Positions 6,667 to 13,766 of a DNA stretch of 13,774 nt are shown here, in pieces. The notes beneath the pieces were generated by a model. The model had not been told where the DNA came from. It saw nothing but the letters and a program-made list of their open reading frames with translations, and ran no database searches. The stretch's first letter is position 1. Each line of letters opens with the position of its first letter. The DNA is taken from the NCBI RefSeq assembly GCF_030454045.1, contig NZ_JAKDJE010000076.1:1-13774 (forward strand), written 5' to 3'. Source of the stretch: Psychrobacter sp. (GTDB taxonomy: Bacteria > Pseudomonadota > Gammaproteobacteria > Pseudomonadales > Moraxellaceae). A program made the translations under genes and the position numbers.

Positions 6667-7734
6667 CTATAAGCCAACCATTTTGGTGATAATCGCATAA
6701 TGATCTTCAAACATCATCTTGGCATCCAGCTCTGCCAATGGCAGCCAAAAAGCCTTGGTTGCGTCATCGCCGCCTTTTACTTTTGGTAATCCTTTCGGAT
6801 CGTTTTTGAGCTGGAAGTAAAACGCTTGGGTAATGGTGCGCCCACGCGCTGAGCGATACGGATCGTCGAAGGTATGCTGGCTGTGGCAAGAACCACGCAG
6901 TACAGGCTCAGGGACTTTAAGACGTGTCTCTTCACGCAGCTCGCGAATACACGCATCAAATAGCGTCTCTTTTGGGTTTAAAAATCCACCCGGTAACGCC
7001 CAGAGTCCGCGTCCTGGCATACTGCGTCGCTCGACCAGTAATATATGCCCCGACTGTACAATCAACGCATCAGCCGTCATAAAAGTCGGCGGATAGGGTG
7101 CAGATTGCCATTGTCTTTTGTATTTATCAATAAAGTCTGCTTCTTCATGCAATTGATGATAATCGTCCGTTTTTTTGAATGCATCGAGGACGCTGCGTGT
7201 TGACTCAGGCGTACGCTCAGGTGTTGGCGTAGCGCCCATCAGATAGCTGTCGCGAATAGGCGTGGCTGATAGGTTATGATAATTGGGTACTGACACCGAT
7301 GCCCAGTTAGGGAACAGCGATAAGTAATATGAGGAGCTGTCTTTTGAATGACCAATCAAGCCAATATCTGTTTGCAAATCACCCGTCACCGATTTGACGC
7401 CCGCCTGCACATACTGTAACCAGCGCGTATCGTTGTAGAGCGCATCGTCTAGACCGACGCAATGGATGCGAGCGGCGTCTTCTGCTGAATAAGCGCCCTT
7501 AATCATCGCAGCGCGTTCAGCGACGCTAAAGGGATTGCGTAAGCTGCGTGGTAGGTTGGCTGAGCCGATCAGCATAATCACTTCATCAGAGCGTTTGAGC
7601 GCTTCGTCAATGACTGCCTTGTGCCCACAATGAAACGGCTGGAAACGCCCGATAAAAACCAAATAGCGGTAATGTGTGCTGTTTTTTTGCTCGGGGTTTT
7701 GCTTATCTGACTGCTGCTCTGATAACTCACTCAT
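6667..7734 (-). CDS. nadM: bifunctional NMN adenylyltransferase / Nudix hydrolase
   Basis: This 355-residue fusion protein has two domains. Residues about 20-170 are an archaeal-type NMN adenylyltransferase: FIGRFQPFHCGHKAVI with the HxGH motif at 35-38, and the nucleotide-binding SATPIRD at 156-162. It forms NAD from NMN and ATP. Residues about 215-350 are a Nudix domain: the box runs from G250 through E256 to REL-REE at 264-269, with PGGF just before it. In related fusions this part hydrolyses ADP-ribose. The box position usually occupied by Gly after the EE pair is Arg271. ATG at 7732-7734 is chosen over TTG/GTG codons upstream because AGGAAG lies 9 bases before it but nearly touches the others. 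It is probably the first gene of the operon with nadV and the esterase. Confidence 0.95.
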   Translation of the reverse strand: MSELSEQQSDKQNPEQKNSTHYRYLVFIGRFQPFHCGHKAVIDEALKRSDEVIMLIGSANLPRSLRNPFSVAERAAMIKGAYSAEDAARIHCVGLDDALYNDTRWLQYVQAGVKSVTGDLQTDIGLIGHSKDSSSYYLSLFPNWASVSVPNYHNLSATPIRDSYLMGATPTPERTPESTRSVLDAFKKTDDYHQLHEEADFIDKYKRQWQSAPYPPTFMTADALIVQSGHILLVERRSMPGRGLWALPGGFLNPKETLFDACIRELREETRLKVPEPVLRGSCHSQHTFDDPYRSARGRTITQAFYFQLKNDPKGLPKVKGGDDATKAFWLPLAELDAKMMFEDHYAIITKMVGL

Positions 7735-7870
7735 AGACACCAACTTCCTACGACTTATTTTTGTTGATTAAAAAATGATGACGCTAATACTGACACAGCC
7801 TATGACTTTCTGACAAGTGTAAAGATGTTTTACGCATTATGAACGAGCGTGTTGCAAACACAGTAATAGC

Positions 7871-7899
7871 AAAAGCCCCTCTCAATGATGAAAGAGGCT
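7871..7899 (-). terminator. weak terminator of the glutathione transferase gene
   Basis: On the minus strand AGCCTCT (7899-7893) pairs with AGAGGGGCT (7882-7874) with a two-base bulge and a 10-base loop, then a short T-run. It lies about 50 bases after the transferase stop and separates that gene from nadM. The bulge and short T-run make it a moderate terminator at best. Confidence 0.45.
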
Positions 7900-7945
7900 G
7901 CCATGTAAAAACGGCAAAAACTAAAATAGCTATGACTGCCAATGC

Positions 7946-8575
7946 TTAGAGCGATTCAATCTTACTAATACCTTCTTGGCGTATCACTTCAGTCACACCA
8001 GCATCAGACTCGATGCGGCTAATGAAAGCATTGAAGTTCTTATAACTAGAGAGATCTAGCTCCATTTTTTTTGCCCATGTCAGTATGACATAGAGGTAAA
8101 TATCGGCTGTGGTCTTCGTGCCTGTCAGATAGTCACGCGTTTCAAGTTGCTTGTTTGGGTGCGCTAGCAAATCAACGATTTTTTTCTTCATGTGTGTTTT
8201 TAAGTCTGCTTGCGCCGTTTCATCTGTAACAAAGCCATCAGGGCCGAATAATGGTGCAAAGCTCTTATGAACGTCTGAATTGATAAAAGCCAACCATTGC
8301 ATAATCTCTGCACGCTGAGCAGGCGACTCATTGGCGCCAAAAATATCAGCGTCAGGATACTTAGCATCAATATAGGTCTGTACGGCAATATTTTGCGTGA
8401 CGATTGTATCGCCGTCTACGATGGCAGGTACTGAGCCTTGCGGGTTGATGCGTAAATACGCGTCTGATTTAACAGAGTCATGATCTAGTATTTCTAGTTC
8501 GTAATCTTCTTTTGTCCATTCAAGCGCCACATGTGGCACCATCGAGCACGCGCCTGGCATAATATATAACTTCAT
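7946..8575 (-). CDS. glutathione S-transferase, beta-class-like
   Basis: This 209-residue protein is close to full length for bacterial beta-class GSTs. The N-terminal thioredoxin-like domain (1-about 78) starts MKLYIMPGACSMVPHVAL, with Cys10 and Ser11 at the usual catalytic positions, and has INPQGSVPAI with the conserved Pro50. The helical domain (about 88-205) includes RDYLTGTKTTADIYLYVIL, the N-capping and hydrophobic-staple region typical of the fold. The segment usually reading (T)E-S/G before helix 3, which holds the glutathione gamma-glutamyl group, is T-Q-N here (60-62), an unusual change that may alter thiol binding. AAGGA 7 bases before the ATG fixes the start. It is a single cytoplasmic enzyme with no linked gene to suggest its substrate; detoxification or thiol transfer is a family-level guess. 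Confidence 0.9.
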   Translation of the reverse strand: MKLYIMPGACSMVPHVALEWTKEDYELEILDHDSVKSDAYLRINPQGSVPAIVDGDTIVTQNIAVQTYIDAKYPDADIFGANESPAQRAEIMQWLAFINSDVHKSFAPLFGPDGFVTDETAQADLKTHMKKKIVDLLAHPNKQLETRDYLTGTKTTADIYLYVILTWAKKMELDLSSYKNFNAFISRIESDAGVTEVIRQEGISKIESL

Positions 8576-9050
8576 AATCTATTCCTTTTTACTTATTGTT
8601 TTTGGGGTGTCTTTTCACTAAATTGAGTCTAAACAACCAAGCTGTCCCACTCAGTTATGTTATGTGAGTTTAATTTTAATAGATGTAGCTTTAATCTGAA
8701 CGCAAAGACACAAAAGGACTAAAAAGGGTTAAAACGTATCAAACGCTGTCAAATAGCTGGTTAATAGTTGGATGATATCTGCGTTCTTTCGTTTGGTTGG
8801 CGGGAACCTTTCTTTTTTTGTCACCACTTTTGATGAGATAACACGCCCAAACCCATTGCTAATCCTGTTTTATCCTTGATAAATGGGTTGACAGTCTTAA
8901 TATAAGCAACAATGGTATAGAGGATAAAATTTTTTGTGTTAGACGTCTGATTGGTTGTTCTTTTTATTATTAAAAAAATCAATGACAACCATTGAGAGCG
9001 CTTACTCGGCAATTCACAGTAGCGTGGTCGGAATTACTCCTTGATTCAGG
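8576..9050. other. AT-rich divergent gap before nfuA with interleaved inverted repeats
   Basis: No gene is called in this gap. It must contain the transferase promoter (minus). It holds two perfect inverted repeats that interlock: AACCCATT 8850-8857 with AATGGGTT 8882-8889, and TTTTATCCT 8868-8876 with AGGATAAAA 8921-8929. TGGTTGT/ACAACCA at 8952-8958 and 8985-8991 is a further 7-bp pair, and AGACGTCT at 8941-8948 is a palindrome. A 63-codon minus-strand frame at 8821-9012 lacks a recognisable family or ribosome binding site. Confidence 0.5.
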
Positions 9051-9188
9051 TATAATAACGGTATAGACGAATGCTATTTTATAGTGACTGCTATCAATGC
9101 CATACAATAATAATGCTGAATCATTGTTAGCTTGGGTGTCTTATATAAGCCATAACCATTTTAAAATTCAAATTCACGACACGGTCGC

Positions 9189-9194
9189 TATAAT
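9189..9194 (+). promoter_or_regulatory. candidate -10 box for nfuA
   Basis: A perfect TATAAT sits 38 bases before the nfuA ATG. No strong -35 is seen at normal spacing. Another perfect TATAAT lies at 9051-9056, also without a clear -35. Either could be the promoter, possibly activator-assisted; I cannot choose. Confidence 0.3.
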
Positions 9195-9231
9195 AGATAT
9201 TGCGCTTGTGTCACAATGCATAGGAAACATT

Positions 9232-9894
9232 ATGAGTGAGCAAAATCAAGCCGCTGACTATGAGTCAGCATTAGATACTGAGCAGGTTGAAGCAAAAAGC
9301 AATATCACTATTACGGAGTCTGCTCAAGGTTATCTAGCGGATTTGTTATCCAAGCAAGATACTGATGGCATCGGTGTGCGTATCTTCGTTGAGCATCCAG
9401 GCACGCCGCGCGCAGAGTGCTGCATGGCTTACAACCAACCAGGCGAAGAAGACAGCGCTGATTTGTGTTTGACCTATGATGATTTTTCAGCCTTTATCGA
9501 AGCGGCCTCGGTGCCTTATCTAGAAGATGCGGTTATCGACTATAATAAAGACCGTTTCGGTGGTCAGTTAACTTTCCGTGCGCCAAACTCTAAGGTGCCT
9601 AAAGTGGGTGCTGACGCGAGCGTCGAAGAACGCATCAACTATGTCTTGCAGTCGGAAATTAACCCCGGCTTGGCGGCGCATGGTGGCGATGTACAGTTGC
9701 TTGAGCTGATTGAAGAAGAAGGCATTGGCCTAACTGCAGTCTTAAAATTCGGCGGTGGTTGCCAAGGCTGCTCAGCCGTTGATATGACACTGCGTCAAGG
9801 TGTTGAAGTACAGCTCAAACAGCAGATACCAGAGCTGACGCAAGTGGTCGATGATACGGATCACACGCGTACAGAGAATGCGTACTACAAATAA
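9232..9894 (+). CDS. nfuA: Fe-S cluster carrier protein NfuA
   Basis: This 220-residue protein has two domains. Residues about 25-118 are a degenerate A-type (IscA-like) domain, including RIFVEHPGTPRAEC and VPYLEDAVIDY. Residues about 130-215 are the Nfu domain, with INPGLAAHGGDVQLLE and the cluster-binding CxxC in GGGCQGCSAVDMTL (C177, C180). NfuA holds a 4Fe-4S cluster at its dimer interface and passes it to apoproteins, especially under oxidative or iron stress. The order and motifs match E. coli NfuA; this protein has about 24 extra acidic, polar N-terminal residues. ATG at 9232 is favoured over an in-frame upstream ATG at 9097 because AGGA lies 6 bases before it and the upstream stretch is unlike the family. 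A strong terminator follows, so it is monocistronic. Confidence 0.96.
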   Translation: MSEQNQAADYESALDTEQVEAKSNITITESAQGYLADLLSKQDTDGIGVRIFVEHPGTPRAECCMAYNQPGEEDSADLCLTYDDFSAFIEAASVPYLEDAVIDYNKDRFGGQLTFRAPNSKVPKVGADASVEERINYVLQSEINPGLAAHGGDVQLLELIEEEGIGLTAVLKFGGGCQGCSAVDMTLRQGVEVQLKQQIPELTQVVDDTDHTRTENAYYK

Positions 9895-9961
9895 GCCATT
9901 ATTGGCCACTTATGACAATCAAGCATTAAGCTGTCAACAATAGATGGTTTTCTTCCTAAAG

Positions 9962-9993
9962 AAGCTGAGTTATGATGAACTCAGCTTTTTTTA
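9962..9993 (+). terminator. rho-independent terminator of nfuA
   Basis: AAGCTGAGTT (9962-9971) and AACTCAGCTT (9978-9987) make a perfect 10-bp stem with a 6-base loop, followed by a T-run. It lies about 68 bases after the nfuA stop and separates it from metY. Confidence 0.9.
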
Positions 9994-10085
9994 TTGCTAT
10001 GATTTGGCAAGTGGCTTTTTTAAGATGACTTTTATAGGCCATATTTTTAATCCGCAAATTTTTGATCAATACAAAGGAAGGTAGC

Positions 10086-11408
10086 ATGAGTGATGAACAA
10101 GCAGGACAACAACCAGCTCAAGAATCAGAGCACGCTCAGCGTCTTGAGACTTTAGCGATTCATGCTGGCTATAGTGTTGAGCCAACGACCAAATCAGTGG
10201 CTGTGCCTATCTATCATACTAGCTCGTATGCGTTTGATAACACTCAGCATGGTGCTGATCTGTTTGATCTAAAAGTCGCAGGCAATATCTATACGCGTAT
10301 TATGAACCCGACCAATGCAGTGCTAGAGGAACGCGTTGCTGCGCTTGAAGGGGGTATCGGAGCGCTGGCAGTCGCTTCTGGTATGGCTGCCATCACTTAT
10401 GCCATTCAGACGATTTGTGAGGCAGGCGACAATATCGTTGCGGTATCGACTCTTTATGGCGGGACTTATAATTTGTTTGCGCATGCGTTGCCGCGTCAAG
10501 GTATCGAGGTGCGCTTCTTTGATCACAAAAATCCAGAAGCCATTCGTGATTTGATCGATGATAAGACCAAGATGGTATTTGCAGAGAGTATCGGCAATCC
10601 ACTGGGTAATATCGTGGATATTCAGGCGCTCAGTGATATCGCTCACGAATATGGTGTACCAGTAGTGATCGATAATACCGTTGCGACCCCTGCGCTTTGT
10701 CGTCCGTTTGAGTTTGGAGCGGACATTGTTATCCATTCACTCACCAAGTATATGAGCGGTACAGGGACATCGATTGGTGGGGCGATTGTCGATAGTGGTA
10801 CGTTTGCGTGGGGCGATTATCCTGAGCGCTTCCCATTACTGAACACGCCAGATGCCAGTTATCACGGCGTGAACTTTGTCAAAGACGTGGGCGCGCCTGC
10901 CTTCATCGCGCGTGCTCGTGTCGCACCGCTACGCAATACGGGCTCTGCGCTTAGTCCGCTCAATGCTTTTAGTATTTTACAAGGGATGCAGACGCTGAGC
11001 CTACGGATGGAGCGTCATGTACAAAACGCACAAGCCGTTGCAGAATACTTGCGCGATCATGACAAGGTCGCTTGGGTAAAATATGCTGGCCTGTCTGACC
11101 ATCCTGAACATGACCTTGCCAAAAAATATATGAAGGGCACACCCTCTGCCATTTTGACCTTTGGGGTAAAAGGTGGTTTGGAGGCAGGCGCACGCTTTAT
11201 CGATGCGCTACAACTGATTACGCGTTTAGTAAATATTGGGGATGCCAAGTCATTGGCTTGCCATCCTGCCTCGACGACGCATCGTCAGCTAAATGGACAA
11301 GAGCTAGAGCAAGCTGGCGTTAGTGAAGATATGGTCAGATTGTCGATTGGTATCGAGCATATCGAAGACATCAAAGCCGATCTTGCCCAAGCATTGGCTG
11401 CTGAATAA
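10086..11408 (+). CDS. metY: O-acetylhomoserine sulfhydrylase (aminocarboxypropyltransferase)
   Basis: This 440-residue PLP enzyme of the Cys/Met-metabolism family makes homocysteine from O-acetylhomoserine and sulfide (or methionine from methanethiol). Visible motifs are IYTRIMNPTNAVLEERVAALEGG at 68-90, the ring-stacking Tyr in LYGGTYN (Y124), and VVIDNT with Asp196 at the pyridine nitrogen. Lys221 in HSLTKYMSG forms the internal aldimine. SLACHPASTTHRQL lies at 389-402 and R418 in VRLSIGIEH contacts the substrate carboxylate. The length and GVNF-containing insertion before 270 fit the MetY branch rather than cystathionine gamma-synthase. AAGGAAGG just before the ATG fixes the start; the in-frame TTG at 10062 is rejected. 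It has its own transcription unit between two terminators. No SAM-riboswitch consensus is seen in the short upstream region. Cytoplasmic. Confidence 0.95.
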   Translation: MSDEQAGQQPAQESEHAQRLETLAIHAGYSVEPTTKSVAVPIYHTSSYAFDNTQHGADLFDLKVAGNIYTRIMNPTNAVLEERVAALEGGIGALAVASGMAAITYAIQTICEAGDNIVAVSTLYGGTYNLFAHALPRQGIEVRFFDHKNPEAIRDLIDDKTKMVFAESIGNPLGNIVDIQALSDIAHEYGVPVVIDNTVATPALCRPFEFGADIVIHSLTKYMSGTGTSIGGAIVDSGTFAWGDYPERFPLLNTPDASYHGVNFVKDVGAPAFIARARVAPLRNTGSALSPLNAFSILQGMQTLSLRMERHVQNAQAVAEYLRDHDKVAWVKYAGLSDHPEHDLAKKYMKGTPSAILTFGVKGGLEAGARFIDALQLITRLVNIGDAKSLACHPASTTHRQLNGQELEQAGVSEDMVRLSIGIEHIEDIKADLAQALAAE

Positions 11409-11453
11409 TACAAAAGTGTGAGGATATCAGTAAATTCTTTTTGCTGATTCATA

Positions 11454-11488
11454 AAAAAAGCCCATATCAAACCGATGTGGGCTTTTTT
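11454..11488. terminator. bidirectional terminator between metY and the PfkB-family kinase
   Basis: AAAAAAGCCCATATC (11454-11468) pairs with GATGTGGGCTTTTTT (11474-11488), 15 pairs with one wobble and a 5-base loop. The flanking A and T tracts let it act on both strands. It lies 45 bases after metY and serves the convergent kinase gene about 117 bases further on. Confidence 0.88.
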
Positions 11489-11581
11489 ATGCGGCCAACG
11501 CACATAGTAGTGAATGGGCCAAAATAATTGTTTCAATATCATTACGAGACAGCATCGGCACATGAATTACTACGATATGAC

Positions 11582-11600
11582 CATCTCTGATTTAGAGATG
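11582..11600. other. hairpin just after the kinase stop
   Basis: CATCTCT (11582-11588) and AGAGATG (11594-11600) form a perfect 7-bp stem with the loop GATTT, five bases beyond the kinase stop on the minus strand. There is no T-run on that strand, so it is probably a 3'-end stabiliser rather than an intrinsic terminator. Confidence 0.5.
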
Positions 11601-11605
11601 AGTAA

Positions 11606-12619
11606 CTATAGTACACGCTGAGCGATATCTCGGTAATCCTGCGAGGCAAGACGTGGTCCAAACTGCTGGATGACTTGCGACGATATTTCGCTGGCAAGAC
11701 GGCCACACTCTGGCAAGCTATAATGCTGCGATAGCGCATACAAGAAGGCACCTGCGTAGTTGTCACCTGCACCATTGGTATCGATAACATTGGTCACTAC
11801 TGGCGTTGCAACCTCATAGACTTCAATCTCTGCTGCATCACTCGGGCTATGGGCAATGACCGCACCGTTGGCACCATCAGTGACGACCGCTGTTTGGCAA
11901 TATTCAAGCAGGGCGCGCGCCGCCGCTTTGACTTGTTTTTTGTCGGTGAATAGTTTGGCTTCTTCACTGTTGCAAAATATCACCGAAACCTTATTGCCCA
12001 GCATATTGAGCAAGCCTTCTTTGGCAAATTTTACGACCGCAGGATCAGCAAAGCTTACGGCAATTTTTGCATTATGAATACCGGCTTGGTGACGCAGCTG
12101 AGTCATCGCGGGTTGGATGCTCTCAGACATCGCCAGATACCCCTCAAGATATAGCCAGTCAGCTTGTGTCAACGCGTCGAAGTCGACATTGTCAGCCATG
12201 ATCTCGCTTGAGGTGCCAAGATAGGTTTGCATGGTGCGCTCACCATCTTCTGTCACAGCGACCACGCAAGAGCCTGTCACACCGCCTTCGTGGATAGATT
12301 TGTCTGATGTGGCAACGCCTGCTTCGTGCAAGTCTCTGAGGTAAAATGCCCCTTGATCGTCATCACCGACGCGGCATGCATAGAACGGCTTGCCACCGAG
12401 GCTAGCAAAGGTGAACATCGTGTTGGCAGCTGATCCGCCACCTGCTTGTTTTGATGGGGCAATATTTGCAAGCTGGAAGTAGGCAAGCAATTGTTGCTGC
12501 TCCTCGATACCAGCCAACGTCATGTTTCCTTTGGTCAGATCAGTCTCTTCTAATGCTGCATCTGACAGCCTATACTCGTGATCCACCAACGCATTACCTA
12601 TCGCCATTACGTCGTACAT
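11606..12619 (-). CDS. PfkB-family carbohydrate/adenosine kinase
   Basis: This 337-residue member of the ribokinase/PfkB superfamily phosphorylates a sugar or nucleoside hydroxyl with ATP. The substrate loop GGGSAANT is at 60-67 and GGKPFYACRVGDDD at 75-88. NSEEA, the PfkB acidic element, is at 217-221. The anion-hole motif DTNGAGD at 280-286 carries catalytic Asp286. The overall pattern (AIGNALVD start, GGGSAANT, PfkB signature 2) resembles the adenosine-kinase-like subgroup, but bacterial members of that group have varied substrates (adenosine, inosine-guanosine, ribose, fructose), so I leave it unnamed. Start ATG has GAGGAG 9-11 bases upstream. It lies 49 bases after rsmI on the same strand, so the two probably share a transcript. 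Cytoplasmic; all catalytic motifs are intact. Confidence 0.92.
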   Translation of the reverse strand: MYDVMAIGNALVDHEYRLSDAALEETDLTKGNMTLAGIEEQQQLLAYFQLANIAPSKQAGGGSAANTMFTFASLGGKPFYACRVGDDDQGAFYLRDLHEAGVATSDKSIHEGGVTGSCVVAVTEDGERTMQTYLGTSSEIMADNVDFDALTQADWLYLEGYLAMSESIQPAMTQLRHQAGIHNAKIAVSFADPAVVKFAKEGLLNMLGNKVSVIFCNSEEAKLFTDKKQVKAAARALLEYCQTAVVTDGANGAVIAHSPSDAAEIEVYEVATPVVTNVIDTNGAGDNYAGAFLYALSQHYSLPECGRLASEISSQVIQQFGPRLASQDYRDIAQRVL

Positions 12620-12668
12620 TGCTTACTTCTCCTCAATGAATTTATAACCCTGATTTTTATCGTTGGAA

Positions 12669-13601
12669 TTATCCAGCCTGTAGCTCCAGCAGACGCTGAT
12701 AGAGCGCGTTCTTTTTTACACCAGTGATATCAGCAGCCAATGCCGCGGCTTTTTTGACAGACAGATCCTCGAGCAAACGCTGTAGTAATGTATCATGAGT
12801 GCTGATGTCGTCACTATCTTTTGCCATAGCGACGCCAGCCACAACCACCACTATCTCACCGCGTTGTTGGTTGTCATCGGCTTTGACAAACTCGACCAAG
12901 TCGCCAAGCGTGCTTTTATGTACGGTTTCAAAGGTTTTGGTCAACTCACGGCAAAATGTCACTGCACGGTCTGTCCCAAATATTGCGGCCATATCCTCGA
13001 GGCTAGATACGATACGATGCGGTGCTTCATAAAATATCAACGTCTCAGTACGTGAGGTTAAGGCGCTTAGCTGCTTTTGACGACCATGGGTTTTGGCGGG
13101 CAAGAACCCAATAAAGCTAAATCGATCAGACGGTAATCCTGCCACTGATAATGCGCCAATGGCAGCGGATGCGCCAACGATGGGAGATACGGCAACTCCT
13201 GCTTCGTGCGCGGCTTGAACCAGCTGATAGCCTGGGTCACTGACCAATGGCGTGCCTGCATCACTGATCAAAGCAACCGAGTGACCTTGCTCGATCATCT
13301 CAATAATCTTGGGTGTTTGAATGGCACTATTGTGCTCATGGTAAGCCCATAACTTATTGTGGCCTTTTTGATTTGAGGTCTCATCCTCATTTTCGATATG
13401 GCTTTTGGCTTCATCGACTCTACTGCCTCTAGTCTCAATGCCAAAGTGCGATAAAAGCTTACCTGAGGTGCGCGTGTCTTCACAAGCAATGATGGCGACC
13501 TGTTTCAATACATCAATCGCGTGTGGCGTCATGTCGCTCAAATTACCAATTGGCGTGGCAACGATATAAAGACAAGCTGGCATCGCATTAAGGGTAGACA
13601 T
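12669..13601 (-). CDS. rsmI: 16S rRNA (cytidine(1402)-2'-O)-methyltransferase
   Basis: This SAM-dependent methyltransferase of the tetrapyrrole-methylase (YraL) fold 2'-O-methylates C1402 in the 16S rRNA decoding centre. It is 310 residues long. Family signatures in order: LYIVATPIGNLSD at 11-23, ACEDTRTSGKLL at 39-50, SDAGTPLVSDPGY at 113-125, GLPSDRFSFIGFLPAK at 155-170, FYEAPHR at 190-196, RELTKTFE at 218-225, RGEIVVVV at 247-254, and the C-terminal KKAAALAADITGVKKNALY at 283-301. E. coli RsmI is about 286 residues; the extra length is an acidic, polar insertion at about 59-83. ATG at 13599-13601 has GAGG 5 bases upstream; Met7 is an alternative start. It is probably cotranscribed with the kinase gene. 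Confidence 0.96.
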   Translation of the reverse strand: MSTLNAMPACLYIVATPIGNLSDMTPHAIDVLKQVAIIACEDTRTSGKLLSHFGIETRGSRVDEAKSHIENEDETSNQKGHNKLWAYHEHNSAIQTPKIIEMIEQGHSVALISDAGTPLVSDPGYQLVQAAHEAGVAVSPIVGASAAIGALSVAGLPSDRFSFIGFLPAKTHGRQKQLSALTSRTETLIFYEAPHRIVSSLEDMAAIFGTDRAVTFCRELTKTFETVHKSTLGDLVEFVKADDNQQRGEIVVVVAGVAMAKDSDDISTHDTLLQRLLEDLSVKKAAALAADITGVKKNALYQRLLELQAG

Positions 13602-13635
13602 GAAAACCTCGGATCATTAACAGTAATAGTGCGCC

Positions 13636-13641
13636 ATTATA
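13636..13641 (-). promoter_or_regulatory. candidate -10 box for rsmI
   Basis: A perfect TATAAT lies on the minus strand 34 bases before the rsmI ATG. A TTGACT at 13665-13670 is 23 bases away, too far for a normal spacer; the hexamer at 17 bases (GAATAC) is weak. Confidence 0.35.
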
Positions 13642-13730
13642 TACAGTCATTTTTTATGGTATTCAGTCAAATGATGAGTGAATCAACCAGCAGATTTGAG
13701 AGTAAAAAGCGCAGAAGTGGCTAGGGTGTG

Positions 13731-13766
13731 TTGACATATATAGAATAATTGACAATCATAGTGTTA
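13731..13766 (+). repeat. tandem 18-bp imperfect repeat with two TTGACA boxes at the right edge
   Basis: Units 13731-13748 and 13749-13766 each begin TTGACA and share ATAG at the same offset (12 of 18 identical). They could be staggered -35 boxes for a plus-strand gene beyond the window, or regulator binding sites one and a half to two helical turns apart. The window ends too soon to tell. Confidence 0.4.

Noticed and set aside
8888..8921. TTGACA ... TATAGA as a plus-strand promoter
   Set aside because: The spacer is 22 bases, outside the usual 16-18, and the -35 overlaps an arm of the inverted repeat.
8821..9012. 63-codon minus-strand frame in the gap before nfuA
   Set aside because: No ribosome binding site or family resemblance; it overlaps the inverted repeats and reads like random AT-rich sequence.
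9097..9231. 45-codon upstream extension of nfuA from ATG at 9097
   Set aside because: No family similarity in the extension, whereas ATG at 9232 has a well-placed AGGA; a TATAAT also lies inside the extension.
9994..10085. SAM riboswitch or MetJ-type operator before metY
   Set aside because: The stretch after the nfuA terminator is under 100 bases and shows neither a riboswitch core nor repeated AGACGTCT-like boxes. The single AGACGTCT palindrome in the window (8941-8948) is over 1 kb away and next to no methionine gene.
10323..10736. 137-codon minus-strand frame inside metY
   Set aside because: It is antisense to the well-supported metY frame and resembles no protein family.
13636..13670. 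TTGACT/TATAAT pair as a complete rsmI promoter
   Set aside because: Spacer of 23 bases; only the -10 box was kept as a candidate.
13521..13724. 67-codon plus-strand frame over the rsmI start
   Set aside because: It is mostly antisense to rsmI and its promoter region, without a ribosome binding site or family match.
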